A DNA stretch of 64,000 nt from Hypericum androsaemum (GCA_963995505.1 OZ023192.1:13685001-13749000), one strand, 5' to 3'. Counted from the first letter of the stretch, positions 1-12,340 are shown. Program-made: numbers and translations. Notes: generated by a model from the sequence alone, not told the origin.

Positions 1-69
1 CTTTTCCTACTAATGGAATATTCAACTTAAATGTTAAAACACCATCTAATGCATCCTTCATAGATTTTT

Positions 70-805
70 GAGATAATTACCTTAAAGTCCTTCGTATTTG
101 AACAAATCCTCCTTTTAGTTCTTACTGTTTTCAATAAATTTTCTCGGTCCTTCTAGTTTGAAATAATAACCCTTTTTAGTCCCTAGCTCCGGCACCGGAA
201 AATTTCTCCAGCGAAAAGGCACCTGAAAAGACATAACTACCCCTCAGTCAAAAATAATTAAAAAATAAAAATTCTTCCCTCTCTCCTCTCTCCACTCTCG
301 CATCTCTCCTTCCCCATCTTCTCTTCTCTTCTCCCCTCCCTTCTCTCCTCCATTGATAAACAAAAAATCAATGGAAGGTTTCGAGACCATGAAAGTTGAA
401 CCATAATAGTACATGACTCAAAGAGGTGGAGAGGAATTTATGCAGAGAGCAATAGACCAATTTCGAGCGGACACGAGATGAATTGGTTGAGCATTACTTG
501 TGGCAAGAGCGACTTCCAATGTCCGATTGTGAGTTGCTCCTACCATTGATTTTTTTTGTTTATCAATGGAGGAGAGAAGGGAGGGGAGAAGAGAATGAAG
601 GATTTTTATTTTTTTAATTATTTTTAACTGAGGGGTAATTTTGTCTTTTCAGGTATCTTTTCGTCGAAGAAATTTTCTTGTGTCGGAGCCATGGACTAAA
701 AAGGGCTGTTATTTCAAATTAAAAGGATCGAGAAAAGTTATTGAAAATAGTAAAGACAAAAAGAGATATTTGCTCAAACACCAGAGACCTTAGGGTAATT
801 ATCCC
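70..805. mobile_element. Foldback / Mutator-like non-autonomous element
   Basis: The left arm (about 70-386) and right arm (about 540-805) are inverted copies of each other over roughly 270-310 bp, leaving a loop of only about 150 bp. The outer ends read GAGATAATTACC on the left and, reverse-complemented, GGGATAATTACC on the right. The flanking 9-mers are TAGATTTTT (61-69) and TAAATTTTT (806-814), an 8/9 match, as expected for a Mutator-type 9-bp target duplication. No transposase is encoded. Arms this long relative to the loop define a foldback element. Family assignment to MULE is inferred from duplication length only. Confidence 0.75.
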
Positions 806-814
806 TAAATTTTT

Positions 815-1329
815 TTTAAACAAGGATGCACCAACTAAATTTTGATTTGAGCTGGTTGTGTGGCAAATTTTTTCCAACAAATTTTAATTATTACATTTTT
901 AAAAGTTAAATTTCTTAGTTAAATTAAAACAACATCTTCATGTGATTTTATTGGACATTCACTTTGGACTATTTCTAACAATTTTTTGCTCGAGAATGTA
1001 TAGTAATAGTGACCGTTTAACTTATATATCAATAGTTGGGTGTACATGTTTGCACCTTTTTAAGAAATTAGTATTATCAATCTCTTATGGTTGTGAGTAT
1101 CCGTATTGATTTTTTCACATACAACTCGAAATTTAAAAATAATGGGTTCATGACATTTTTTTTGTTTATAAATTAGATTAAAATACTTTCATATATCAAT
1201 TTGAGATTTTCACTTCAGACAATTATACTCAGAGGAGAGCTAATGCAAACAGTCTTTCCGTGATCAGTATGATCAGTCCAGTCTAGTTTCATTCCAGGGT
1301 AGTTTATGTCAAATAACATTGTGATCTTG
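815..1329. other. AT-rich spacer, nothing recognised
   Basis: AT-rich DNA between the foldback element and the LINE relic. I see no coding exon, RNA gene or clear repeat. Confidence 0.5.
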
Positions 1330-2890
1330 AGGCCCACAAGGAGGATCGAGTGGGGTGGATGATACTTAAGCTGGATTTGGAGAAGGCTTATGATCGGTTG
1401 AGTTTGGCATTTTTAAGGAAGACACTTGAGCTAGCCGAAATATCATCACAATTTGTCGGATGGATTATGACTTGTGTCTTAACACCTTCTATCCGGATTC
1501 TTTGGAACGGAGGTCAAGCTGATGTGTTCGTGCCTTCTCGAGGCATTAGACAGGGAGATCCTCTTTCGTCTTATCTTTTTATCCTCTGTATGGAGAGCTT
1601 ATCACATGATATTGAGCAGCTTATAAGGGAAAGGCGATAGGCACTGGTGAAACTTGTGCGTCGTACCCCACCTCTTTCACATTTGATGTTGCTGATGACT
1701 CGATCAGGGTCTCTAGATACTGTATCTTGAGGGCTCACTTTAGATGGCCAGTTCACAACACAGTCGTTATACCAAGCAATGACCAAACATCAGATACCAG
1801 ATCAGAGGGAGCCTCTTTGGTCAAAGATTTGGTCCTTAAAAGTTACTGAGTGTATTCGTGTTTTACATAGTTATTCTTTAATGGGCAGGTTAATGATGAA
1901 TGCGGAGCGGTTCCGGTGACACCACACTAACTGGAGCTCGTGCTCTAAATGCTCTAGTGGGAAAGAGACACTAATACATATTTTTTGTAATTGTAGGTTT
2001 TGATAGGAGGTATGGGGTATGCTACTCCCGCACGGGCAGCCCAATTTTTTGGAGACTGTGGACTACAAAGAATACATTTGGGCAAATATTTTGACGGTTG
2101 GTCAGAATACCGAGGGCCCTACCTGGGTGACTGTCTTCGTTACTACGTGCTGGTGGATTTGAAAATGGTAGAATGCCGTGGTCTTTCAGGATGGAACTAT
2201 TTTACCGCCCCACCCCCTTATTATATCACAGGCACAAGAGTTTGCCCGAGTTAGTATTAACCAAAATTCTCCACTCCCTCCGAGGTGCGAGGTACTTGTA
2301 TCGTGGATACGCCCACTTACTGATTTTGTTAAGCTGAATATAGATGGAGCATCAACTGGGCATTAGCTTTATGTGGATACGCCCACTTATCATGTGCTGG
2401 AGGGGTTATACGAGATGCTACAGGGCATTAACTTTAGGGTTTTGTCAATGGCATCAGTTGTTGCAGCTCCCTAGTTACTGAGCTTTGGGCTCTAGTTTTG
2501 GGACTTGAGCTGGCATAAGAGCGTAGTTATCGACAGGTGGTGGTAGCTGTCGATTTCTCGCTAGCTCTACTATGTGTCGGTCGTGATGTTAGCATGGACC
2601 ACCCATAAGTTAACCTGATTAGTCAGGCACGAGAGATTTTGAGCCGCGACTAGACGACACAACTTTAGCATACGTTTAGAGAGAGAAATCGGGTGGCAGA
2701 TGTCCTCTCTAAGCATGATTTGACTAAAGGATTTGATTATGTCCTATCTGATGTACCTTTTGATTTTTGTACCGATGTCTATTTTGAGGATATGAGGGGG
2801 GTTAGTCTTCCCCGTTGTACTCGTACTGTGATTTTAGCACGTGGTTAATAAAGATTAGTTGGTATCTCAGCCCCTCGATTTCTAAAAAAA
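1330..2890 (+). pseudogene. LINE (L1-type) relic: RT, zf-RVT and RNase H remnants
   Basis: Translated pieces follow the order of a plant L1 ORF2 3' half. First comes reverse transcriptase with LDLEKAYDRL and the GIRQGDPLSSYLF block (1350-1640). A VADDSI segment near 1690 is a remnant of the FADD catalytic box, in another frame. Then there is a zf-RVT segment (about 1810-1990, KIWSLKV...LMGRLMMNAERF) and an RNase H stretch (about 2290-2790, KLNIDGAS..., VADVLSKHDL). Stops and frameshifts break every domain, and most of the RT thumb is missing. It is a dead 5'-truncated copy; no target duplication was recognised. Confidence 0.8.
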
Positions 2891-3099
2891 ATCAATTTGA
2901 GATTTTAAAATGATGCACCTACTTGAAATCCAATTAGAAAAAAAAACAGTGACCTGCACCCAAGGGCATGACCGCCAAAAGTTTAATCTATCGGATTTGA
3001 AAAGTAACATTTTTCTTGGGAATTCAGAGAGAGTGAGAGAGAAAATTGGTAAATTTGGTCCAAACTTTTAAGTAATTATTTTTTGTTTTGGCTATAAAC

Positions 3100-3483
3100 G
3101 GGGGACAAAGAGCTCCCTAATCTTTATTCATTATGAAATAGGTACGACGGTGTAGGTACAACGGGGTAGGCTAACCCCCTCAAGTCATCTAGTTACACAT
3201 CCAGGCAGGTATACAATGGTGCATCAAATACACGATAATCAAATGAGGTCGTTAGGGCATGCTTCGAGAAGGAGTCTGCTATGTTGTTGTCGTAGCACCA
3301 CGTGGGTTGTATATCAATCTCATAATCTCGAGCCAGTAACACTCGGGATATACGAATAAAGGTCGCCAAAAAATGATCACGTACAGTATCGCATCCAATA
3401 CAAAGAATGGCCAGAGACGAATCAATATCCACATGTACTTCCTGAAACCCTCTCCTAAGTAAGATTGTGGATAGTAGATGCAT
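3100..3483 (-). pseudogene. LINE 3' end, RNase H C-terminal fragment
   Basis: The minus strand encodes about 96 residues resembling the end of the RNase H domain of the LINE at 1330-2890. It has the same closing pattern: D(I)SFSKH, then FDYRVFDAPL, then a downstream LPRCTYTV echo. Orientation is opposite, so the two LINE 3' ends lie tail to tail about 200 bp apart. The N-terminal catalytic Asp part is absent. A non-functional fragment. Confidence 0.65.
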
Positions 3484-3489
3484 TATTTC

Positions 3490-5642
3490 TTATCAAAGAA
3501 CCAGTCGATGATAGAAATTTAATATCTAACGGTTTAATTCGTCAAACTAAAAATAACTATGGACTAAAAGGTTTACATTCTACTCCACAACTTATTCTTG
3601 ATAATTGACAATAGCTCTAAACTATACAATTTAAATTACACGAGGAAATTCTAAACATGTTCCATCAAACGAAGTTTATTGATTCAAATTTTGTATATTG
3701 TTTTACTTCGGTAATATACCATGACACGAGAATCGTATAAGCAACAATAATGAATATTTATCTCATACGAGTAATTGGCTTATATATGATGAGTGTGGAA
3801 ATACTCTATCATCTATGTATATTTTAGTGTTAGTTTTCTATTGTTTCTAGTGTTTTTGTTTGTTATGTAGTGATGTAGTGTCATATTTCATGCTTTGTAT
3901 GCTTTAGTGTAGTTATTGTGATTTTCATTGCGTTTCATTTGTGTTTATACTAGGAGACTTTGTGGAGATGCGAAGAGGATATTGGTGTACCTTGGATCGT
4001 GTCAAAGACGATTGGATCAGTCGTGAAGAATGGTGCACGATCGAGACCTCGACGACATTGGGCAGATTAACCTCGAGCAACTCAAATGAAGATAACTTTT
4101 GCATACGAAATCCGATGGAGATGAGTGAGATGTTTTTAAAAAGAAGACATCCGTGGCTACAACTTTATCTCTAATAGTATTCTTCAAATTCTGAGTCTAA
4201 GAGGGTAAAAAATGCATCCAAAGTAAAGCTTCAAATTTGAGAATTTGTCTAGTCGAGATGGGCCGGATTTCATGAACCATTGGGCCCATTTCGGAATTGT
4301 CCATGGCTTTACTTGGCTGGAACTTTAGGAATAGTTTAGTTAGTTTAAGTGAGAATTTTTGTATAAATAGCCTTGGCTTTTCAAGCAAGCTAACTTAGAA
4401 CTCTTAGAGACATTAGATATTTTCCCTACAATACCTCACCAACTCCACTCTCTCTCTCTTTTGGAAGAGAACTTGGCTCACCATTGTTGGAGCTTGTAGA
4501 GAACTTGAAGGAGAACTTTTGGAAGCTTGAAGATCATCTTGAGCTTTCTTTAACCCTCTCTTTTATGTTCATTGTTTACTTGCTTTCTTTAATGGATGTG
4601 TTTAGTTGTGTAGTTGATATGTGTGAGTAGTTGATTAGTGGGTTTGGTGCCTTGATGGCATCTATTTAGCCTATGGTTTAGTAAAGTTAAAATGCTAAGG
4701 TTTGTGAACTAGTTAATGAGTTTAATACTTAATCTTGATTGATCACCTTGATTATGAACATAATCAATACTAATCGCTAGGAGGGGTTAGGATTAATGGA
4801 CCTTTTAACTAGTTAGTTAGTTGTCTTTTGATGAGAGATCTCATTAAGTGGTTAGTTGTCCAAAGAGTGATGATCATAATTGGTAATTAGTTAGATTAGG
4901 TAGCTAATTAGTCGTGAGAGTGCAGTTAGTTCAACTAAGCTTAATTAATAATCAATTTAGACTAATTAATGGCAGGAGCGTTGATTAGTTACTTTAGAAA
5001 TACCCGGACCATAACACGAACTTAATAAATCCCATATGCCATTTGGTTATCTAGGTGTCATTGGTGCCAAGCCCACTCTTTCCTTTATTGTTAAAATCAT
5101 CTTCTAGTTAGTAGTTGTAGTAACCAACTCGTGTTTGGATTTGACAAATCCATTACTTGTAGTCCTAAACTAGTGGTCGAGTCGTATTTGTGGCCTAGAA
5201 CTTGGTCCTTGTGGGACGACAATCTCTTACTTACTTTTTATTGCAAGGGGGTGAAAATCCTTCCTATCAATATACCATGTTAGAATTTCTATATCCAACT
5301 CAAAAACTTAAAATATGAGTTGATCAATTTTTTTTACACTTTTCAATGAATACATCACACTTGTAACTACAATCCAACCTTTTAAAAGGGAAATATATAT
5401 CTTGTGCCTTTTCACATTTTGAAACAAATAATTGTTAATATTCATGCAACGAGACCCTCGACAAGTGGCAGCAACCTTTGAACTTCCAAAAACATGTTGA
5501 AGTTGGAGCCCCATGACAAAAGCATGATCGTGTTTTCTTGAAAATAAAATTATAAACGAAGTGTTTAGGAGAGACCATCCTTAGGGGCAACCCATGAGGT
5601 GGCAACGAAATAATCATGACGGGAAAAAAATTAGGCGGAGAT
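3490..5642. other. Gene-free spacer with promoter-like, LTR-like stretch
   Basis: No coding exon is recognised. Around 4361-4370 there is a good TATA box (GTATAAATAG), followed by a CT-rich leader (4445-4460) and a long T/G-rich segment ending near 5270. The tail near 5205-5220 (TTGGTCCTTGTGGGACGAC) resembles the region between the 5' LTR and gag of plant gypsy elements. I suspect an old LTR/leader remnant, but I could not find paired LTRs or a polyprotein. Confidence 0.35.
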
Positions 5643-6094
5643 GGGAGTGGATTGGGTACGGAGTGAAGGAATTGATTCCGTACGGTTTGGAGTGAAGGGG
5701 GACCGCAGTGGCAAGCGCAGTTATGTGATAATGGCAAGCGTAGTTATGTGATAATAGCAAGCGCAGTTATGTGATAATGACATGTGTATTTGTGACAGTG
5801 GCAAGTCCCCGTTGATGATAATGGCGCGCGTAGTTTTTTTCATTTTGGTCCCCCATATTTTAGCATTTTCGCAAAAAGGTCACACTGGCACACACAGTTA
5901 TGTGATATTGGCATGCACAGTTATGTGATACTGGCATGCGCAGTTATGTGATAATGGCATTTGTATCCGGCCTGCGTTTGTGCGTGACTTTTTTCATTCT
6001 GGTCTCCGTATTTTAGGGCGTTTGTAAAAAAGTCCCCGCGTGTCTTCATTCCGAACGGTTCGGAATCTGAGCATTCCGTGCCCAATCCATACCC
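5643..6094. mobile_element. MULE-type MITE, copy 1
   Basis: About 450 bp with terminal inverted repeats of about 50 bp. The left end begins GGGAGTGGATTGGGTACGGA; the right end, reverse-complemented, begins GGGTATGGATTGGGCACGGA. Internally there is a run of degenerate GGCANGCGCAGTTATGTGATAA motifs. It is homologous end to end with 63306-63711. Unlike that copy, it shows no matching 9-bp flanks, so this insertion is older or rearranged. Non-coding. Confidence 0.8.
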
Positions 6095-6749
6095 GAAAAT
6101 GTGCTTAAAAAAAGGCAAGGAGTGGAGACCGACGGACCTCTAGCTCAAAGGATCATAGCACGTGACTATGAACAATTTTTTTACATTGGGTCAACGACTA
6201 AATGTTGCCACAATATATTTTTTAGATTAAGCGATTTATATATTCCAATATTTTTGCTACTTGTAATTCTATTTTTAATCTATAAAAATCTACTTATTCG
6301 TAAGTGAAAGTTGTATCAGTCCAAAACAAGATTACACCTTGGACGGACTCGACGGTACTTTAGTTCCAATATCGCTCGGCGTTTTTGGTGAGTGTCTAGT
6401 TTTATCACGTAGCATGCAAGTTTTGTAACAACGGTTAAGGCTCGTTTGGTTATTTGAATATTGAACTAATTGGTCTCGGTAACGATTGTTTGTTGTTGAT
6501 TTTAATCGCTGTTAACTTATGTTAATCGAAAAATTAGTGTAATAAAATGAAAAATTAGAAAAATATTCAACAATGTGGTTTCGTTTGTCAAATTTTTTGG
6601 TGATTTTAGAATCTCGTAATTTGACGGTTTTTTACGCACATCACAATTCTTTTCTCTTGGTGACCGACTTTGGCTGAATTCAACCCAACCAAACAAACCC
6701 AATAATTCCTTCTCCACAAAAAAAAACCCAATAATTTTTTATGCGTCAT
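6095..6749. other. AT-rich spacer, nothing recognised
   Basis: No gene, RNA or repeat boundary could be supported here. Short open frames have no recognisable domain. Confidence 0.45.
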
Positions 6750-7130
6750 GGATCCAAAATGATCAAGAATAAGGCTTGGATACAATTGCTACAGACTCCA
6801 ACGGCCAAAACATAAAAGGCCAAAATTTGTTGGTCGATGCCTCTTCTGCACTCATTGAAGAGATCATGGCTATCCGGATAGCTGCAGATAACACAAAGAA
6901 GCTTTAACAATGTGCAAATCCGTATTCTATCCGATTGCAAGATAGTAGTCGATTTTATCAATAAAGAACCAAATACGATAGAATGAAAAGCGGAGAATGA
7001 AACTATTTTGACTAGATTAGCAATTAAAAAATTGTTAAACTGCAAGCTTATGTTAAGTACAATTTCGGCGAAGGAAATCGCCAATTAGATCACAACAAGA
7101 TCGCAGGTACGACAATATACACCTAACTAG
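6750..7130 (+). pseudogene. RNase H-like (RVT_3) retroelement fragment
   Basis: Three frames of the plus strand must be combined. About 6838-6905 reads ASSALIEEIMAIRIAADNTKKL (shown here for its Glu position). About 6909-7085 reads VQIRILSDCKIVVDFIN..., with an IRILSDCK block that matches the beta-strand and catalytic Asp of non-LTR RNase H domains. Internal TGA and TAG codons and a frameshift make it non-functional. It is shorter than a full domain of about 130 residues and has no neighbouring reverse transcriptase. Confidence 0.5.
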
Positions 7131-8310
7131 ATGCTACATCCACCGAAGGAGTTAAACATCCTATTGTATAGTGACTTTTGAGGGTTTACAACCTCGGAAT
7201 CCTCCAAAACCGCTAAAGCTAAGAGCAGCAAATTAGACGACGCCGACGCCGACGCCGCCGCCGCGGTAGCAGGTTGTTGCCTGGTTCATGTAATGGCCGG
7301 TCTTTCTTGGAGAGGGGGACGGAGAAAGAGGAAAACGGGGAGAGAGATGAGAGAAGGGAGGAAAATTTCATTGTCATTTTATTTTCTGATTTTATCGATT
7401 TAATTTTTTTGTTTAATAAAAATTTGTAAATATTTCGTCCAATTATTTTATTACAGTCAGAATGTCATCTAGTTTTTCTAGTTATTAACAATAACTAATC
7501 ACTATCACCCGGTCAACTGTCCGACTTCTCCGTTAAGGGGGCGGCAGCTTTTTCTCTAGTCTTCCGCTTTTCAAAAGTAAAAATATAGATATATAAAATA
7601 TGCCTAACAATAATAACTAATATCAGCTAAGAAAAAATAATTTATGTTATTCAATAGGTTAGAAATTCAAGTGTTAAATATTCAAAAGTTCGACTCTACT
7701 CAAATCAAGATTAATTGGCTTATTGGATGTTCAGATACATATGATATAAGTCAAAAAATAAATATATCTAATATATAAATGTAGAGACTTGTTTATAACT
7801 ATTAATTTTATATCTATTCAACTAGTATGTCTAGAAGAGTCTTGTATTATACCCTTAATAGAAAGGTATTCTATTATGAGCTAAGATATTTAGCGCGTCA
7901 CAGCTGTGGGAGACATTTATTATTCCACAAATATTTTCGGCTCCCACGTGCAATTTATTATTCGAATTTACTAGTCGTATAATCTAAATTTAATCAGATT
8001 TTTTTTATAATGTGGCAAAGTTGCCCGAACCCTAGTTAGACTAGTTAGCTAAAGGGTTGTTAGTGAATCCACAATTGATCACACAAATAAATGTGAAAAG
8101 TTTCCAACAAAATTAGGTGTGTTTATATCGATCTATACTTTACTCATTGTAATTAAATCAAAGATAAAAAAATTTTACTTATAAAAAAATTTCCACCAAA
8201 ATAAAGAAATGTGACATGTCACTAAACAATACAAGTGCCGGGCCAACTCGTCCATTTCCATTTTCTTTAGGATATGGTACGAGGACCAAATCTGTTGCCG
8301 TCACCTGAAT
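7131..8310. other. Intergenic; short GCC/GAC run
   Basis: Mostly AT-rich. At about 7236-7265 there is a small GC island of repeated GACGCC triplets ending in GCCGCCGCGG, and at 7300-7365 a purine-rich GGAGAGA tract. The combination resembles a plant 5' UTR or first exon, but only a 14-codon frame exists on the minus strand. I assign no gene. Confidence 0.4.
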
Positions 8311-8450
8311 GGTGTTATTATTCATCATATTTTGTGAAAAAAGTGTCCGATTTTAAAGTATTACGAGGAGGTGTCCACGTGACGCGGACGACAAAAAAAT
8401 CGGATCTTGGATCAAGATCTAACTTTTATTGTCGGATGACCAAGATCTAA
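8311..8450 (+). repeat. MULE left terminal inverted repeat
   Basis: Its reverse complement matches 12640-12780 with scattered mismatches, including CACAAAATATGATGAATAAT versus CACAAAAAGTGATGAATAGT and the shared CACGTGGACACC block. The region contains repeated, alternately oriented AAGATCNGACTTTT motifs. Confidence 0.85.
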
Positions 8451-8639
8451 ATTTTTTGGCAAATCTATCGTCCGACAAAAAAAGTCAGATCTTGGACCAA
8501 AATCAGACTTTTTTCGCAGGATCTTGGATACCGAGATCTGACTTAAAATAACAAGATCCAACAAAAAAAGTCGAATTTTGGTCGATGTATACAGCCCAAA
8601 ATTTGACTTTTTCCAGCGCTCACACCCTCCTCATTCGAT

Positions 8640-8850
8640 ACCGGCCACGCCTCGCCGCTCGCCCGCCCGACCCTCGCCTCTCCCGCTCGTTGGCTTGCCT
8701 CGCCGCTCCCGCTCGCCTCGCCGCTCCTGCTCGCCAGCCGGCTCGCCTCTCGCCTCTTCCGCTCGCTCGCCTCGCCTCTCCTTTCTCGCCGCTCCCGCTT
8801 GTCGGCTCGCCTCGCCATCTCCGTCTCGCTCCGGCCCAACGTCTGTAAAT
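8640..8850. repeat. GC-rich CGCTCGCCTCGCCGCTC low-complexity repeat
   Basis: Imperfect tandem repeats of CGCTCGCCTCGCC keep frames open on both strands. The peptides are Arg/Ser/Ala/Gly-rich and carry no domain. It lies just inside the left TIR of the MULE and differs sharply in base composition from the AT-rich surroundings. I read it as non-coding repeat. Confidence 0.6.
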
Positions 8851-8939
8851 TTTTTAATTGGTTAATTGTGATGTTAGTTAAATAGTTTATAGGTTAATTT
8901 GTTGATGTTGGTTAATTGTATAATTTGTAGTTAATTGGT

Positions 8940-9200
8940 TAAAGTTTTTTTGGTCCGAATGGTTTGACCAAAATTTCGGTCTGACCGGACCGGCCAAAAA
9001 ATTGATCAGACCAGATTGACCAATTTATGGTCAGACCAGTTTGGCCAAAATATGGTCCGATCAGTTTGACCAAAATAAGGTCAAACTGGTTTGACCGAAA
9101 TATGGTCCGACCAATTTGGCCAAAATATGGTCCGACCAGTTTGACCAAAATAAGGTCCGACTAGTTTGACCGTTAAACAGTGTGACCGTAATATGGTCTG
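8940..9200. repeat. Subterminal tandem repeats of the MULE
   Basis: About eight degenerate copies of a 24-30 bp motif GACCAAAATATGGTCCGACC. Related GGTCCGACCAGT motifs recur in inverted arrangement at the other end (12130-12330). In Mutator-like elements such subterminal repeats can bind transposase; that role is inferred here. Confidence 0.7.
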
Positions 9201-9304
9201 TAATAACGCTATTTTAATTAAATTTTTTATTAATGTTCTAATTGTTCAATGTTTAACATTGTTAGATTTGCTAATTTTGTTAATATATTGGTAAGTGGAA
9301 TTAT

Positions 9305-10227
9305 ATGTCTATTGTGTTGTTTAGATATGGATGCCAGCCGTACGGGCTTCTTCTAGGGAATGGAAGACCCTTAGATACGTCGGTATTAGTGCACCAGGAT
9401 GTGCACCGTTCTCAGAACGTGTGGAACCGTGAGGTTCGTGAAGGGATTAACGATAACCAGGACACATTGTTGAAGATACACCGACGAAAATGGATGGTGT
9501 CTCATGTGCAGAACGAGGCCTTTATAGCCTATATGAAGGAGGCAGATTTCTGGGATGTGTGGTGTATTGGCTGGGTCATTCTCGAACGGCATTTATAACA
9601 GCCTTGGTGGAGCGGTGGCGGCCCAAGACCCATACGTTCCATATGCCTGTAGGTGAGATGACAATTACTCTTTAGGACGTTGCTGTGTTGTTCGGGCTTC
9701 TTATCGATGGACACCCAGTAACAGGGCTGCAGACACCTCCTGATTGGCACGAGTTGTGCGTACGCCTATTTGGCAGTAACCCGGCGGATACCCCTGGAAT
9801 AGTTTGGAAAAATCAAATTGTCATTAAATAGTTCGAGGACCATTTTGACCCTGCTACTATCCTGATTGATGCTGGTGATGAGGTCGTGAAACGATATGTT
9901 CGAGCGAACATATTGCAACTTATCAGATGCATTTTTTTTCCCGAGTCCAGTGATGCGAGGGTCAAAACATACTGGTTGCCACTTCTAGAGAATGTAGAGG
10001 CAATTGGTTCTTACATCTGGGGTAGTGCGTGTTTGTCACACACGTACAACCATTTATGTAGAGCCACAAGCTCGACACGTTCACTTATTGCCGGAGCGAT
10101 GACGCTAGTATGTATGTGGGCTTGGGAATGGATCATCCCAAATCGACTAGTTTTGTTAAATCTGGCATTGCAACAACCAGGGCAAGCACTGGGCATCAGG
10201 TACAAATTACTACTTAATGCGCTGTAG
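9305..10227 (+). pseudogene. Plant mobile domain (PMD, aminotransferase-like) pseudogene
   Basis: The conceptual protein runs through the core of the plant mobile domain found in MAIN/MAIL1 and in many Mutator-like elements. Recognisable blocks are FWDVWCIGW, then ITALVERWRPKTHTFHMP, GEMTITL-stop-DVAVLFGL (the stop at 9673-9675 replaces an expected Gln), IDGHPVTGLQTP, YVRANILQLI and WLPLLENVEAIGSYIWGSA, ending WAWEWI. One frameshift near 9580 and in-frame stops at 9673 and about 9828 kill it. The N-terminus is short and the distal PMD is missing. Its 3' end faces the end of the transposase only about 40 bp away. Confidence 0.8.
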
Positions 10228-10267
10228 CCGTTAATTAACCTTATAGACTTGACATAGTATTTTTATG

Positions 10268-11925
10268 TCACTTTGCTACGTGTCGAAGGCAATATCGATG
10301 GGCGGTATCACTGTCTTCTCTCCTACCATACTCCGTATCCATTGCCTTTAATATGCCAGCATGTCGATCATAATAACACATATTCCATGTCGGCCAGGTG
10401 TGACATGCTTCCGAACTTGTTTCATGAACCACGGCCAACTATCCGTGTTCTCACCCTCTACCAGAGCAAATGCTATTGGAATTATAGCATTATTACCATC
10501 AATTGCAGTGGCGATCAAGAGGACATGCTTGTATTTTCTATACAAGAACGTTCCATCAGTCTCCAAGACAGACATGCAATGTTTGAAAGCTTCAATGCAT
10601 GGCTTGAAGCTCCAGAAAATTCGCTTAAAGATCTTTGTTCCAAGCATCAGCGCTTCCACGTAATGGTCGCAACCAGGGAGGGTGTGATAATATTCCCATT
10701 CAACAAAAGTTCCAGGATTATTTGCCTTGCATGCTGCAAACTATTGCAGAAGGCGATTGTAAGATTCTTGCCAATCCCCCCATAAATCTTGAAATGCCTT
10801 CTCTTTTGCCCACCAAGTCTTCGTATACGAGGGTCTAAACTTCATATGGTCGTGGATCTCTGACCTTAAAGTGGCCACACAAATTTTTGGTTGTTCCCCT
10901 ACTCGTTTCTTAATAATTTGTGCAATGAAAGCAGAAGTGAGTTGTTTATGATCCTGCGACTTCCGTAGGCGACCACAGGTATGAGGGTAGGTGTGTTTCA
11001 CAATTTTCTAAGGATTGAAAAGTGTGCCCCTTTTTTCCTGTGAGACACGGATCTTCCATTTGCAATCATCCGTCTCCCATTTTTTACACTTCAGAGAGAA
11101 AGTTTCTGGCCTTGTTTCTTTTCGGACAAACTCACGCCCATCTCTCATTACGAACGCCTGGATCTCCCTCATTGCATCAAATTTGCTCTTCCAAATCGTA
11201 CTCTCCTTCAACAAACCAGAACAACTTCCATCTATTGCTTGGTCGCAATCCCATTCTTCAGCATAAACAGTCATCGATGATTGTTCACCGGGATCAGTTA
11301 AAGCGAGTTCACCGTATTGTTGTTCCTCTTCTTCTACTTCTTCTTCTTCATCTTCTTCAGCTTCGTCTTCGTCTTCTACTTCTTCTACTTCGTCTTCTGC
11401 TTCGTCTTCACAATCAAAATTGTATGTGGCATATGGACCCGTCTCTCTAGGATCATTTTCAAACCAATCAAATATTGGTTCATGAGCAACAGCCATCCCC
11501 GTGGGCGTACCAGCTTCATAGTAATTATTACCACCACTCAAGAACTGACTCTTTTCAACGACAAACGGGTTGTAATCATTAACCCTCTTTTCTACAGTGA
11601 TTGTAAGCTTAATCTCCTTCACCATTGGTCCAAAGAAGTTAATCATGGTCTGCAGCATTATCCTAACATCTCCATCATCGTTAATAAACATTGGACCAAA
11701 TTGTCCTCTTCCAAATGGACATCTAAATATCAATGGCCCAAATTCTTCATTTGGACCTATTGGGATCTTTTCGTTTACTTTTTTTCGCAATATATTGTAT
11801 CTAACAAATGCTGCATGAAACTTCAACTTCTCTTTCCCACCACCTTGGTAATCAAAACCGGTTTCATTATTGTTGAAAATTACTCCATCGTATTTCAACT
11901 TTATTCTTATAACCCGGTTAGCCAT
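10268..11925 (-). pseudogene. MURA-type (MuDR) transposase pseudogene, C-terminally truncated
   Basis: From ATG 11925 the reading frame gives an N-terminal region (MANRVIRIKLKYDG), a long Asp/Glu tract and the MuDR DNA-binding zinc region (KCKKWETDDCKWKIRVS...HTYPHTCG). The MULE transposase core follows, with FKPCIEAFKHC, LETDGTFL and ENTDSWPWF. The same frame is cut by TAG at 11008-11010 and TAG at 10741-10743. A one-base shift near 10370 then moves DRHAGIL...HRYCLRHVAK into the next frame, ending at 10268. The D-D-E core blocks are still readable, but the C-terminal SWIM zinc finger is absent. The element is non-autonomous. Confidence 0.85.
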
Positions 11926-12039
11926 TATGAAGACTACAACAAAAGAAAACAATATGCAATTCTATATTAGCATAACAAAACATAATTTATATTAACGAAA
12001 ATATCATATAAACATACATTCTTCTCCATCAATTTTTTG

Positions 12040-12340
12040 GTCCGAGATCACCTTAAAAACCAGATAAAATTTAGTCAAACTGGAAGGGTGGTCACTTTTT
12101 GTACTCGACCATCAGGAATTTACCAAGAAAAAAATCACAATCTGACTGGTCGTTCTGGTCGGACTAATCAGATCAGTCGGATCAATTAGAATTTACCATG
12201 AAAACACACTCGTACTCTGACCGGTTCGACGCGGGCTGATCGGTCTGACCAGGTTGACCAGTCCAACCAGTCTATCCAGTCCGACCAGCCTGACTAATTG
12301 AACCGGTCGGACCACTAGGTTGGTCAGTTTATAAAACCCA
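12040..12340. repeat. Right subterminal repeats of the MULE
   Basis: Repeated CCGACCAG / CTGACCGGT motifs about 12-20 bp apart, in the same family as 8940-9200. Together with that block they bracket the two internal genes. Confidence 0.6.

Noticed and set aside
4361..5280. Possible gypsy LTR or leader
   Set aside because: TATA box and leader-like tail are suggestive, but no second LTR, primer-binding site or gag could be found, so it is only noted as a spacer.
8543..8865. Arg-rich and Pro-rich frames on both strands
   Set aside because: Low-complexity CGCTCGCC repeat inside the MULE; no conserved domain.
11317..11970. 217-codon plus-strand frame rich in Phe
   Set aside because: Antisense of the Asp/Glu tract of the MURA transposase; TTC/TTT runs mirror GAA/GAC codons.
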